From Nocardia asteroides (GTDB lineage: Bacteria; Actinomycetota; Actinomycetes; Mycobacteriales; Mycobacteriaceae): a stretch of DNA of 64,000 nucleotides. The notes beneath the pieces are model-generated. The model searched no databases and was not told the DNA's origin. It saw only the letters and a program-made list of their open reading frames with translations. How positions within the stretch are numbered: position 1 is the stretch's first letter; each line of letters starts with the position of its first letter. Shown in pieces: positions 8,885-17,132 of the stretch. Position numbers and translations under genes: made by a program. The stretch lies in contig NZ_CP089214.1 in assembly GCF_021183625.1 (NCBI RefSeq), positions 434,001 through 498,000 of the forward strand. Direction: 5' to 3'.

Positions 8885-9463
8885 GTGACTCGGCGCGGCT
8901 CGTATTCGAAGGGAATCGCCAAGCGCGAGGAGATCCTGGAAACCGCGCTCGAGCTGGTCGCCCGGGTCGGCTACGGCCGGACGACGGTCAAGGAGCTCGC
9001 CGACGCGGTCGGGCTGAGCCAGACCGGGCTGCTGCACTATTTCGGCAGCAAGGAGGAGCTGTTCACCGCGATCCTGGCCCGCAGGGACGCCGCCGACCGC
9101 GCGGCCTTCCTCGCCCCGGACACCCCGCCGGAGCTGCCCGCGGGCCTGGTCCGCCTGATCCGGCACAATGCCGAGGTACCCGGCTTGGTCGAGCTGTACA
9201 CCCGCTTCTCCGCCGAGGCGGTTCGCCCCGAGCACCCCGCGCACCCGCACTTCCGCGACCGCTACCGCGAGATCCGGCAGCTGATCGGCGACAGGGTCGG
9301 CGAGCTTCAGCGCGAGGGGCAGCTCCGCGCCGATATCGACCCCGAGCGCTTCGCGGTGCTGGCGGTGGCGCTGCTGGACGGGCTGCAGGTGCAGTGGCTC
9401 TACGACCCCGAGGTCGACATGGCCGAGCACCTCACCCACCTCTGGGCCCTGCTCGCCCGCTGA
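8885..9463 (+). CDS. TetR/AcrR family transcriptional regulator
   Basis: This 192-residue protein, GTG start, has a typical TetR DNA-binding domain: AKREEILETALELVARVGYGRTTVKELADAVG leads into the recognition helix and LLHYFGSKEELFTAIL. The C-terminal domain has an ordinary ligand-binding length. It faces the GH3 gene head to head with an 80-base gap, so it is probably a sugar- or glycoside-responsive repressor of that gene. The ligand is unknown. Confidence 0.9.
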   Translation: MTRRGSYSKGIAKREEILETALELVARVGYGRTTVKELADAVGLSQTGLLHYFGSKEELFTAILARRDAADRAAFLAPDTPPELPAGLVRLIRHNAEVPGLVELYTRFSAEAVRPEHPAHPHFRDRYREIRQLIGDRVGELQREGQLRADIDPERFAVLAVALLDGLQVQWLYDPEVDMAEHLTHLWALLAR

Positions 9464-9561
9464 GCCGGGCTTGCTCGTGCCGGGTGAACTGTGCGAGCCT
9501 CGTGCATCACCTCCGGCGGTCGACGCGCTCGTCGTGCCCCGACGACCACCAGGAGTACCCC

Positions 9562-10674
9562 GTGTCCACGATCAGCTGGACCGAGACGAACACCACGCAC
9601 ACCGCCCGCTGGCATTCCGAGAGCGGAGCCTCGCCGCGCGCGGTGATCAGCGCGGGCGACCGGATGAACGCCGACAGCGCGCACCGTCTCGCCTGCGAAG
9701 GTACCGCCCTGCTGTGGCGCGGCGACTTCCAGAACGCGCGGGCGCTGCTGCAGGCCATGCGCAGGCGCGTCGCCAGGAAACCGCCCCCGTCCGGGAAGAC
9801 TCCGGCGGAATCGTTCCACCTGCACCGCCGCGCCCGCGGCCATCGGGCCCTGGTGCTCGGCAAGCTCCTCGTCCTGCTGGACGACGGCTATCGGCTGGAT
9901 CTGCGCCGGGCGCCGGAGGTCCGCGCGGCCTGCCTCGACGCGTACGGCCCCGCGGGCACGCCGATGGCCGTCTCGCTCACGGAGCTGCTCGGCGTGATCG
10001 GCGCGCACCAATGGCGGGTGAACGGAGTGCCGATACCGGCGCTCGGCGCAGCCATTCACCCCCACTACGGCGTATTCTCCCCGGTCAGGGGCGAGTACAT
10101 CGACCTGGTCGCGCAGACGCCGCTCCCCGCGGGCAGCCGGACCGCATTCGATCTCGGCACCGGAACGGGAGTGCTCGCCGCCGTCCTGGCCCGGCGGGGC
10201 GTCGAGCGCATCGTGGCGACCGACATCAGCCCGCGCGCCCTGGTCTGCGCCCGCGACAATGTCGGCCGCCTCGGCCTCGCCGAACAGGTCGAGGTCGTCG
10301 GGCCCGGCCTCTTTCCCGATGGCCGCGCGGACCTCGTCGTGTGCAATCCGCCCTGGATTCCGGCCCGGCCCTCGTCCGCCGTCGAGCACGGCGTCTACGA
10401 CCAGGGCAGCGGCATGCTCCGCGCCTTCCTGGCCGGGCTCACCGCCCATCTCGAACCGGGCGGCGAGGGCTGGCTCATCCTGTCCGACCTGGCCGAGCAC
10501 CTCGGGCTCCGGACCCGGGGTGAACTGCTGGCCGCGATCGAGGAGGCGGGGCTGCGCGTGCTCGGCAGAGCCGACACCAAGCCGGAGCATCCGCGGGTGC
10601 GCGATGCCACCGACCCGCTGCACGCGGCCAGGGCCGCGGAAGTCACCTCGCTGTGGCGGCTCGCCCCCGCCTGA
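9562..10674 (+). CDS. Class I SAM-dependent methyltransferase
   Basis: The real start is the GTG at 9562, six bases after AGGAG, giving 370 residues; a much longer open frame upstream overlaps the TetR gene and is not used. The C-terminal half is a Rossmann methyltransferase with SAM motif I DLGTGTGVLAAVLARRG, the acidic loop VATDIS, and the NPPWIP motif. NPPW is typical of enzymes that methylate amide or amino nitrogens (HemK/PrmC-like). The N-terminal 180 residues carry a basic Arg/Lys/Pro-rich segment, possibly for RNA or protein substrate binding. The substrate is not deducible. Confidence 0.85.
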   Translation: MSTISWTETNTTHTARWHSESGASPRAVISAGDRMNADSAHRLACEGTALLWRGDFQNARALLQAMRRRVARKPPPSGKTPAESFHLHRRARGHRALVLGKLLVLLDDGYRLDLRRAPEVRAACLDAYGPAGTPMAVSLTELLGVIGAHQWRVNGVPIPALGAAIHPHYGVFSPVRGEYIDLVAQTPLPAGSRTAFDLGTGTGVLAAVLARRGVERIVATDISPRALVCARDNVGRLGLAEQVEVVGPGLFPDGRADLVVCNPPWIPARPSSAVEHGVYDQGSGMLRAFLAGLTAHLEPGGEGWLILSDLAEHLGLRTRGELLAAIEEAGLRVLGRADTKPEHPRVRDATDPLHAARAAEVTSLWRLAPA

Positions 10675-10783
10675 TGCGGTGGCCCGGTAGCGGGCGCCCG
10701 GTCGTCATCCGCGCGGACTTCCCGGTCGACCGGGTGCCGCCCCCGCTGGCTACGATGAATTAGCCGCGAACGAGGGAGCCGGG

Positions 10784-11365
10784 ATGACGAGCACCGCGTC
10801 GGCGCGCCCGGCCGCCATTCGCCGGGCCGCGCTGGAGCTGTTCATGCGCCAGGGCTACCCGGCCACCACCATGAGCGAGATCGGCGCGCTGGTCGGCATC
10901 CGCGGGCCGAGCCTGTACAAGCACGTGGCCTCCAAGCAGGAGCTGCTCGCCGAGATCATGGACGGCATCATGGACGCCCTGCAGGACGCCCACCGGCGCG
11001 CGGTCTCCGGGACCGGCGATCCGACCGAGCGGCTGCGCCGGGCGGTGGAGGCGCACGTGCGCTACCACGCCAGGCACCGCGCGGAGGCGTTCGTCGGGAA
11101 CCGGGAGATCCGCAGCCTCACCGAGCCGCACCGCTCGGCGGTGCTGGCCAGGCGCGCGGAGTACGAGCAGCGGTTCCGCGCGCTGATCGCGGACGGGGTG
11201 GCGGCCGGGGTGTTCCGGGTGACCTCCACCCGCGTCGCCTCCTACGCGGTGCTCGATCTCGGCATGGGCGTCGCCACCTGGTTCCGGGACGACGGCGAGT
11301 TCAGCGAGAACGAGATCGTCTGGCAGTACGCCGACTTCGCGCTGCGGCTGGTCGGCGCGGAGTGA
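10784..11365 (+). CDS. TetR family transcriptional regulator
   Basis: This 193-residue TetR regulator starts with ATG at 10784 after GAGGGAG. The helix-turn-helix lies at about residues 12-58 (LELFMRQGYPATTMSEIGALVGI, then SLYKHVASKQELLAEIM). The gene converges on the SDR gene, their stops adjoining at 11365/11366. A likely binding site is the inverted repeat at 12168-12185, in the promoter region shared by the SDR and kinase-like genes. The trio resembles acyl-CoA or steroid catabolism units of actinomycetes, but that is inference. Confidence 0.88.
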   Translation: MTSTASARPAAIRRAALELFMRQGYPATTMSEIGALVGIRGPSLYKHVASKQELLAEIMDGIMDALQDAHRRAVSGTGDPTERLRRAVEAHVRYHARHRAEAFVGNREIRSLTEPHRSAVLARRAEYEQRFRALIADGVAAGVFRVTSTRVASYAVLDLGMGVATWFRDDGEFSENEIVWQYADFALRLVGAE

Positions 11366-12130
11366 TCAGGTGACGGTGAAGCCGCCGTCGACGGCGAGCG
11401 TCTGCCCGGTGACGTAGCCGCCCGCGGCCCCGGCGAGGAAGACGACGGCGGCGGCGAGCTCGGCCGGGTCGCCGAGCCGGTTCACCAGCACCCGCCCGAG
11501 CTGGCTCTCCAGGTAGCCGTCGCTGTACTGGTCGGTCATCTCCGAGGTGAAGAAGCCGGGGGCGATGGCGTTCACCCGGATGCCGCGGCGCCCGCTCCAC
11601 TGCTGGGCCAGGTCGCGGGTGAGCCCGATCAGCCCGGCCTTGCTGGCGGCGTAGGCGGCCTGCGGCAGCCCGGCCGTGGTGATGCCGAGCACGCTGGAGA
11701 TATTGACGATGCTGCTGCCCGGCTCCATCACCGCGGCGCAGGCCTGGGCCATCCAGTAGCAGCCGTTCAGGTTCACGTCGATCACCTGGGTGAACTGCTC
11801 GGGGGTCTCGCGCAGCGCGGGGACGGCGGTGCCGATGCCCGCGTTGTTGACCAGGATGTCGACCCGGCCGAACTCGCGCACCGCGGCCTCGACGACCGTC
11901 TTCGCCTCGGCCGGGTTCGCCACGTCGAGCTGCACCGGGAGCGCGCGCTGCCCGGCCTGCTCGACCAGCAGCGCGGTCTCCTTCAGCCGGTCCACCCGGC
12001 GGGCGGCGAGCACCACGTCGGCGCCGGCCTCGGCGAGCGCGCGCGCGAAGGCGACGCCGAGCCCGGACGAGGCGCCGGTCACCACGGCCACCTTGCCGCG
12101 CAGGCTGAACAAATCGAGTACGCCGGCCAC
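11366..12130 (-). CDS. SDR family oxidoreductase
   Basis: This 254-residue protein is a classical SDR. It has TGASSGLG near residues 19-26, NNAGIG, the serine in NISSV, the catalytic YAASK, and a C-terminal VDGGFTV typical of FabG-like 3-ketoacyl or hydroxyacyl reductases. It is divergent from the kinase-like gene at 12231. The pairing of a FabG-like SDR with an acyl-CoA-metabolism-type kinase fold protein suggests fatty-acid or alicyclic side-chain oxidation, but the substrate is unproven. Confidence 0.9.
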   Translation of the reverse strand: MAGVLDLFSLRGKVAVVTGASSGLGVAFARALAEAGADVVLAARRVDRLKETALLVEQAGQRALPVQLDVANPAEAKTVVEAAVREFGRVDILVNNAGIGTAVPALRETPEQFTQVIDVNLNGCYWMAQACAAVMEPGSSIVNISSVLGITTAGLPQAAYAASKAGLIGLTRDLAQQWSGRRGIRVNAIAPGFFTSEMTDQYSDGYLESQLGRVLVNRLGDPAELAAAVVFLAGAAGGYVTGQTLAVDGGFTVT

Positions 12131-12167
12131 TCCGACCTCCTGGCAAATCGTGAATCGGTCCCGATCA

Positions 12168-12185
12168 GGCTAACAACCATTAGCC
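12168..12185. promoter_or_regulatory. Candidate operator in divergent SDR/kinase promoter
   Basis: GGCTAA and TTAGCC form perfect six-base arms around six bases. The repeat sits 38 bases from the SDR start and 46 bases from the kinase start, so it could control both. The TetR encoded at 10784-11365 is the natural candidate. Confidence 0.45.
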
Positions 12186-12230
12186 GCTGTCGTACGCTTG
12201 CCCTTCGCCCCGAGCACGGAGGATCGGCCG

Positions 12231-13253
12231 TTGAACAGTTCCGCCATCGACCTCGCCGCCGTCACCGCCTGGCTGGATCGGCTCGGCATCGCGCGCACCG
12301 GCGCGATCACGCTGCGGCGCATCGGATTCGGGCAGTCCAACCTGACTTTCCTGGTCCGGGACGAGGCGGAGCGGCGCTGGATCCTGCGCAGGCCGCCGCT
12401 CGGCACGCTGCTGCAGTCGGCGCACGACGTCGGGCGGGAGGCGGGCATCCTGCGCGCGCTGGAGCCCACCGATGTGCCGGTGCCGCGCATCCTCGGCGTC
12501 GCCGACCCGGGCGCGGTCACCGACAGCACCGCGGTGCTCATGGAGTTCGTGCCCGGTGTGGTGATCGACGAACCCGCCGTGCTGGAGACGATGGGACCCG
12601 AGCGCAGATCCGCCCTCGCCGCCTCCATGATGGCGGTGCTCGCCCGGGTACACGCCGTCGACCTGGACGAGACCGGGCTCACCGGCCTCGCCGGGCACGG
12701 CCCCTACGCCCAGCGCCAGCTGAAACGCTGGACCAGGCAGTGGCGGGAGAGCTGGAGCGGCGACAGCGCGCCCTTCGACGCGATCACCGAGCGGCTGGCC
12801 GCGAGCATCCCGGAGCAGCGCGAGCTGCGGCTGGTGCACGGCGACTTCCACCTGCGCAACGTGATCACCGGGCCGGACGACGGCACCGTGGTCGCCGCGC
12901 TGGACTGGGAGCTCGCCACGCTCGGCGACCCGCTCGCCGACATCGGCTACGCCCTCGCCTTCTGGCCCGACCCGGAGCTGCCCACCTTCGGCCTCGGTCT
13001 GCCCGCGCTGCCCGGTATGCCGGACCGCGCGGGCCTCGCCCGGCTCTACCTCGACGCCACCGGCCGCGACCGCACCGCCCTGCGCTTCTGGTACGTGCTC
13101 GGCATTTGGAAGATCGCCGCCATCTACGCCGGGATCATCCGCCGGGTCGAGGCCGAGCCGGCGAACCTGGCCGCAGGCGCCGCGCCGCGCGCGGCCGAGG
13201 TGCTGGCCCTGCTCGACGCCGCCGCGCAGGCCGCCGCCGAGCCGCCCTTCTGA
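12231..13253 (+). CDS. Phosphotransferase family protein (APH/choline kinase fold)
   Basis: This protein has the aminoglycoside phosphotransferase fold, with the Brenner-type catalytic motif LVHGDFHLRNVI, then ALDWELATLGDPLADIGY carrying the metal-binding aspartate. It most resembles the FadE36/ACAD10-N-terminal-type kinases encoded near acyl-CoA dehydrogenases, not antibiotic resistance enzymes. A TTG at 12231 is preferred because GGAGG lies eight bases upstream; this gives 340 residues. The open frame extends to 12198. Confidence 0.85.
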   Translation: MNSSAIDLAAVTAWLDRLGIARTGAITLRRIGFGQSNLTFLVRDEAERRWILRRPPLGTLLQSAHDVGREAGILRALEPTDVPVPRILGVADPGAVTDSTAVLMEFVPGVVIDEPAVLETMGPERRSALAASMMAVLARVHAVDLDETGLTGLAGHGPYAQRQLKRWTRQWRESWSGDSAPFDAITERLAASIPEQRELRLVHGDFHLRNVITGPDDGTVVAALDWELATLGDPLADIGYALAFWPDPELPTFGLGLPALPGMPDRAGLARLYLDATGRDRTALRFWYVLGIWKIAAIYAGIIRRVEAEPANLAAGAAPRAAEVLALLDAAAQAAAEPPF

Positions 13254-13256
13254 CGC

Positions 13257-16200
13257 TCAAGGATTCGGCACTGCGGCGCTGTCGCCGACCGGAAGCACTG
13301 CGGCGCTGTCGCCGACCGGAAGCACTGCGGCGCTGTCGCCGACGTAGGCCGCCCACAGCTCCCGGTAGGTCCCCTCGACGGCGAGCAGCTCGGCGTGCGT
13401 CCCGGTCTGCTCGATCCGCCCGCCGCGCACCACGACGATGAGGTCGGCGTCGGCGGCGGTGGCCAGCCGGTGCGCGACGACGAGGGTGGTGCGGCCCGCG
13501 GTGAGCACGTCGACGGCGGCGCGCACCCTGGCCTCGGTGGCGAGGTCGAGCGAGGCGGTGGCCTCGTCCAGGATGAGGATGTCCGGCTCGACGAGCTGCG
13601 CCCGCGCCAGCGCGAGCAGCTGGCGCTGCCCGGCGGAGAGCGCGCGGCCGTTGGGGCCGATCGGGTGGTGGTAGCCGTGCTCCAGCCCGGCGATCATCTC
13701 GTGCGCGCCGACCGCGCGCGCGGCCCACTCGATCTCGGCCGGTTCGGCGCCGGGGCGCCCGTAGGCGATCGCCGCGCGCACGGTGTCGCCGAAGAGGAAC
13801 GGCTCCTGCGGGACGATGCCGAGCCGGGCCCGGAAGTCGGCGAGCCGGTAGCGGCGCAGGTCGACGCCGTCGATCAGCACCGCCCCCTCGGTCGGGTCGT
13901 AGAACCGGGCCAGCAGCTTGACCAGCGTGGACTTCCCCGCACCGGTCTCGCCGACCAGCGCGACCTTCTGCCCGGCGGCGATGCTCAGCGAGACGCCCGT
14001 GAGCACCTCCGGAGTCTCCGGGTGGTAGGCGAACGCGACGTCGCGCAGCTCGATCCGGCCCCGCAGCCGCTCGACCGGCATCGCGTCCTCGGCCTCCGGG
14101 GTGGCGACCGGGGTGCGCAGCAGCTCGCCGAGCCGGTCGACGCCGACCACGGCCTGCTGGTAGCTGTCGAAGACCTGGGACAGCTGCTGGATCGGCGCGA
14201 AGAGCAGGTCGATGTAGAGCAGGAAGGCGATCAGGGTGCCCGCGGTGAGCACGCCGTCGCGCACGTCGTGCACGCCGACCGCGAGCACCGCCGCGGTGGC
14301 GATCACCGACATCAGCTCGATGAACGGGAAGAAGACCGCCATCAGCAGCTGGCTGCGCAGCCGCGCGTCCCGGTACGACCAGGAGCGGCGCTCGAACTCG
14401 GCGCTGTTGAACGGCTCCCTGCGGTAGGCCTGGGTCACCGCGATGGTGTCGACGTTCTCCTGCAGGTAGGCGTTCACCGCCGAGACCCGCTCCCTGGCCA
14501 GCACGTAGGCGGGCACCGAGAGCCTGCGGAAGGCCGCGGTGGAGACGAACAGGATCGGCAGCAGCGCCAGCACCACCAGCGCCAGGTGCGGCTCGATCAG
14601 CAGCATGGCGATCACGACACCGCCGACGGTGACCGTGCTGGTGAGCGCGGTGGCCAGCCCGGTCTGCAGGAAGGCGGAGAGGCCGTCCACGTCGGTGGTC
14701 ATCCTGGTCATGATCCGGCCGCCGAGCTCGCGCTCGTAGTACTGCAGCCCGAGCCGCTGCAGGTGCGCGAAGGTCTTCACGCGCAGGCCGTAGAGCAGCC
14801 GCTCCCCCGCCCGGCCCATCACCCGCAGCTGCCCGACGCCGATCGCCCAGTCCACCAGGCAGACGACGAGCGCGGCGGCGGCAGCGAGCAGCACCACGTC
14901 GCGGGCACCGGCCAGCACGCCGTGGTCGATGCCGTAGCGGACCAGCACCGGGATCAGGATCTGGGCCAGCGCGTCCAGCGCCACCAGCCCGAGCCCGGCC
15001 AGCAGCGGCGCCGCGAAGGGGCGGAGCAGCCGGGCGGTGCCGAAGGCCGGGTCGGGGGTGCGGGCGAAGGAGTCGGCGACCTCGGGTTCGCCGGTGACCG
15101 GCGGCAGCGCGTCGATCTGCGCCCTGACGTCACCGCTCGGCGGCGCCGCGGTCATCATGCCGCCGCCCGCGCCGCCGCGGCCGATGCCGCCGGGCGAGCC
15201 GGCCGCGCGCTGGGAGAAGGCGGCGGCGGCCTGCTCCAGCATGCGGTCGTCGTCGGTGCTGCCCGCGGGTTCGATCCAGAGCGGCGCGGTGGCCGATCGG
15301 GCCGCGCCCGCGTGCGGTTCGGCCTCGATCTCGCTGACGTCCGGCGGGGTGAAGAGCGCGCGGAAGAGCTCGCCGGAGGCGCGCAGCTGCTCGAGCGTGC
15401 CGAGCTCGGCGACCCGGCCGCCGTCCAGCACGGCGACCCGGTCGGCCAGGGCCAGCGTCGACATACGGTGCGCGACGACCAGCGTGGTGCGGCCGCGCAC
15501 CTCGGCGGCGATGCGCTGGAAGATCCGCTCCTCCACCCTGGCGTCGATCGCCGAGGTGGCGTCGTCGAGAACCAGCACCGGGGCGTCGGTGAGCAGGGCG
15601 CGGGCCAGCGCGATCCGCTGGCGCTGCCCGCCGGAGAGCCGTTGCCCGCGCTCGCCGATCCTGGTGTCGAGGCCCTGCGGCAGCGCGGCGACGAACTCGT
15701 CGGCGGCGGCCAGGTGCAGCGCGTGCCGGATGGCGTCGTCGGTGGCGTCCGGGATGCCGTAGGCGACGTTGGCGCGCACGGTGCCCGCCACCAGGTGGGT
15801 GTCCTCGAAGACCACCGCGACCTCGCCGCGCACGCCGGGCAGTGCGCGGATATCGGTGCCGCCGAGGGTGATGCTGCCCGCGTCGGGGTCGAGCAGGCGC
15901 GGGATCAGCAGCGCGAGCGTGGATTTGCCGCTGCCCGCCCCGCCCGTGATCGCGACCGTCTCACCCGGCTCGAGGGTGAGGTCGAGCCCGTTCAGCACGG
16001 TGGTCGAGCCGAAGGTCACGGTCACGCCGTGAAACCCGAGCCCGGGCGGGCGTGCCGCGATAGCGGCCGCCGCGGCAGGGAGTGCCGCGGCGCCGAGGAC
16101 GGATGCGGACGCTTCCGGTGGCGCCGCCGACGCGGTCGCGGAGGGTTCCGTCTCGATCACCTCGCGCACCCGGTCCAGCGCGGCCCTGCCCTGTTGGCTC

Positions 16201-17132
16201 ACGGTGAGCAGCATGGCGAACTGCCGGATCGGCGCGACGAACGAGCCGAGGTAGGTCATGAAGGCGAGGAAGGTGCCGAGGCTCACCGAGGCGTTCAGCG
16301 CCAGCACCCCGCCGAGCACCAGGATCAGCGCCTGGCCGATGGCGGGCACCGACTGCACCGCCGGGGTGAACCGGCTGGTGATCCGGTTGACCCGGAGCCG
16401 GGAGCGGTAGAGGTCGCGGGCGGTCCCGGCCAGCTCGTCCAGCTCGCGCCGCTCCTGCCCGAACCCCTTCACCACCCGGACGCCCGCGACCGCCGCCTCC
16501 ACCCGGATGGCGACCTCGGCGGCCTTGGCCTGGGCGTCCCAGTTCGCCGGGAAGAGCTCGCGCTGGCTGCGCCTGGTCAGGATCCACAGCGCCGGGATCA
16601 CCAGCACCGCGACCAGGGTGAGCGTCGGCGACATGACCGTCATCAGCACCAGTGCCGCGATCAGCAGCAGCACATTGCCGGTGACGATCGGGATGAGCTG
16701 CAGGAACATCTGGATCAGGGTGACGTCGGTGATCGCCCGGCTCACCACCTGCCCGGTGCGCAGCTCCCCCTGCGCGCGGCCGTCCAGCCGCAGCAGCGCC
16801 GCGAAGAGGTCGCGGCGCAGGTCGTGCTGCACGCCGAGGGAGAGTTGCGAGGAGGTCACCCGGCGGAGGAACGAGGCGCCGAAGCGCAGCAGCCCGAGCC
16901 CGAGCAGCAGGAACGCCCAGGGAAGTACCGATGCCACGGTGCTGGTGAGGGTGTCGACCACGTGCCGCACGATGAGCGGAAGGCTCGCGGTGAGCAGCGC
17001 GGCGCCAGCGGCGCCGGTGGCCGCGCCGTACACGGCCCTCGGATGAGCCCGACATCGACGGATCAGATACCGGATCCAGTCGCCGCCCGGTTCGTTCGCT
17101 GAGGTAACCACTTCTCCATTCTGCGCGATCAC
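13257..17132 (-). CDS. Fused two-half ABC exporter, Rv0194-like
   Basis: This 1291-residue protein contains two complete ABC exporter halves in the order TMD1-NBD1-TMD2-NBD2, like mycobacterial Rv0194, a multidrug efflux transporter. NBD1 has Walker A GGAGSGKST (397-405), LSGGQ (499-503) and VLVLDDATS, with aspartate in place of the catalytic glutamate and a glutamate in its Q-loop (VFEDTHLV). NBD2 has GETGAGKST, LSAGQ and ILILDEATA, with the normal glutamate. So only one ATP site should be fully hydrolytic, as in asymmetric exporters. The GTG start overlaps the stop of the upstream monooxygenase gene. The C-terminus ends in three nine-residue repeats. Confidence 0.92.
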   Translation of the reverse strand: MIAQNGEVVTSANEPGGDWIRYLIRRCRAHPRAVYGAATGAAGAALLTASLPLIVRHVVDTLTSTVASVLPWAFLLLGLGLLRFGASFLRRVTSSQLSLGVQHDLRRDLFAALLRLDGRAQGELRTGQVVSRAITDVTLIQMFLQLIPIVTGNVLLLIAALVLMTVMSPTLTLVAVLVIPALWILTRRSQRELFPANWDAQAKAAEVAIRVEAAVAGVRVVKGFGQERRELDELAGTARDLYRSRLRVNRITSRFTPAVQSVPAIGQALILVLGGVLALNASVSLGTFLAFMTYLGSFVAPIRQFAMLLTVSQQGRAALDRVREVIETEPSATASAAPPEASASVLGAAALPAAAAAIAARPPGLGFHGVTVTFGSTTVLNGLDLTLEPGETVAITGGAGSGKSTLALLIPRLLDPDAGSITLGGTDIRALPGVRGEVAVVFEDTHLVAGTVRANVAYGIPDATDDAIRHALHLAAADEFVAALPQGLDTRIGERGQRLSGGQRQRIALARALLTDAPVLVLDDATSAIDARVEERIFQRIAAEVRGRTTLVVAHRMSTLALADRVAVLDGGRVAELGTLEQLRASGELFRALFTPPDVSEIEAEPHAGAARSATAPLWIEPAGSTDDDRMLEQAAAAFSQRAAGSPGGIGRGGAGGGMMTAAPPSGDVRAQIDALPPVTGEPEVADSFARTPDPAFGTARLLRPFAAPLLAGLGLVALDALAQILIPVLVRYGIDHGVLAGARDVVLLAAAAALVVCLVDWAIGVGQLRVMGRAGERLLYGLRVKTFAHLQRLGLQYYERELGGRIMTRMTTDVDGLSAFLQTGLATALTSTVTVGGVVIAMLLIEPHLALVVLALLPILFVSTAAFRRLSVPAYVLARERVSAVNAYLQENVDTIAVTQAYRREPFNSAEFERRSWSYRDARLRSQLLMAVFFPFIELMSVIATAAVLAVGVHDVRDGVLTAGTLIAFLLYIDLLFAPIQQLSQVFDSYQQAVVGVDRLGELLRTPVATPEAEDAMPVERLRGRIELRDVAFAYHPETPEVLTGVSLSIAAGQKVALVGETGAGKSTLVKLLARFYDPTEGAVLIDGVDLRRYRLADFRARLGIVPQEPFLFGDTVRAAIAYGRPGAEPAEIEWAARAVGAHEMIAGLEHGYHHPIGPNGRALSAGQRQLLALARAQLVEPDILILDEATASLDLATEARVRAAVDVLTAGRTTLVVAHRLATAADADLIVVVRGGRIEQTGTHAELLAVEGTYRELWAAYVGDSAAVLPVGDSAAVLPVGDSAAVPNP
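13268..13343. repeat. 27-bp tandem repeat in the 3' end of the ABC exporter gene
   Basis: A 27-base unit beginning GCACTGCGGCGCTGTCGCC occurs at 13268-13294 and 13295-13321 and, in 22 matching bases, at 13322-13343. The two full copies are identical. On the coding strand it yields three copies of VGDSAAV(LP) just before the stop. Identical copies suggest recent expansion by slippage. Confidence 0.9.

Noticed and set aside
8656..9561. Long N-terminal extension of the methyltransferase
   Set aside because: It overlaps the TetR gene in another frame and lacks domain similarity; GTG 9562 with AGGAG is a better start.
12231..13253. Aminoglycoside resistance kinase
   Set aside because: The kinase fold is present, but sequence style and context (SDR, TetR) match the acyl-CoA-metabolism-associated branch, not resistance enzymes.
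13395..17102. 1235-residue plus-strand open frame
   Set aside because: It is antisense to the ABC exporter, which has clear domains; the plus-strand translation is compositionally biased with no motif.
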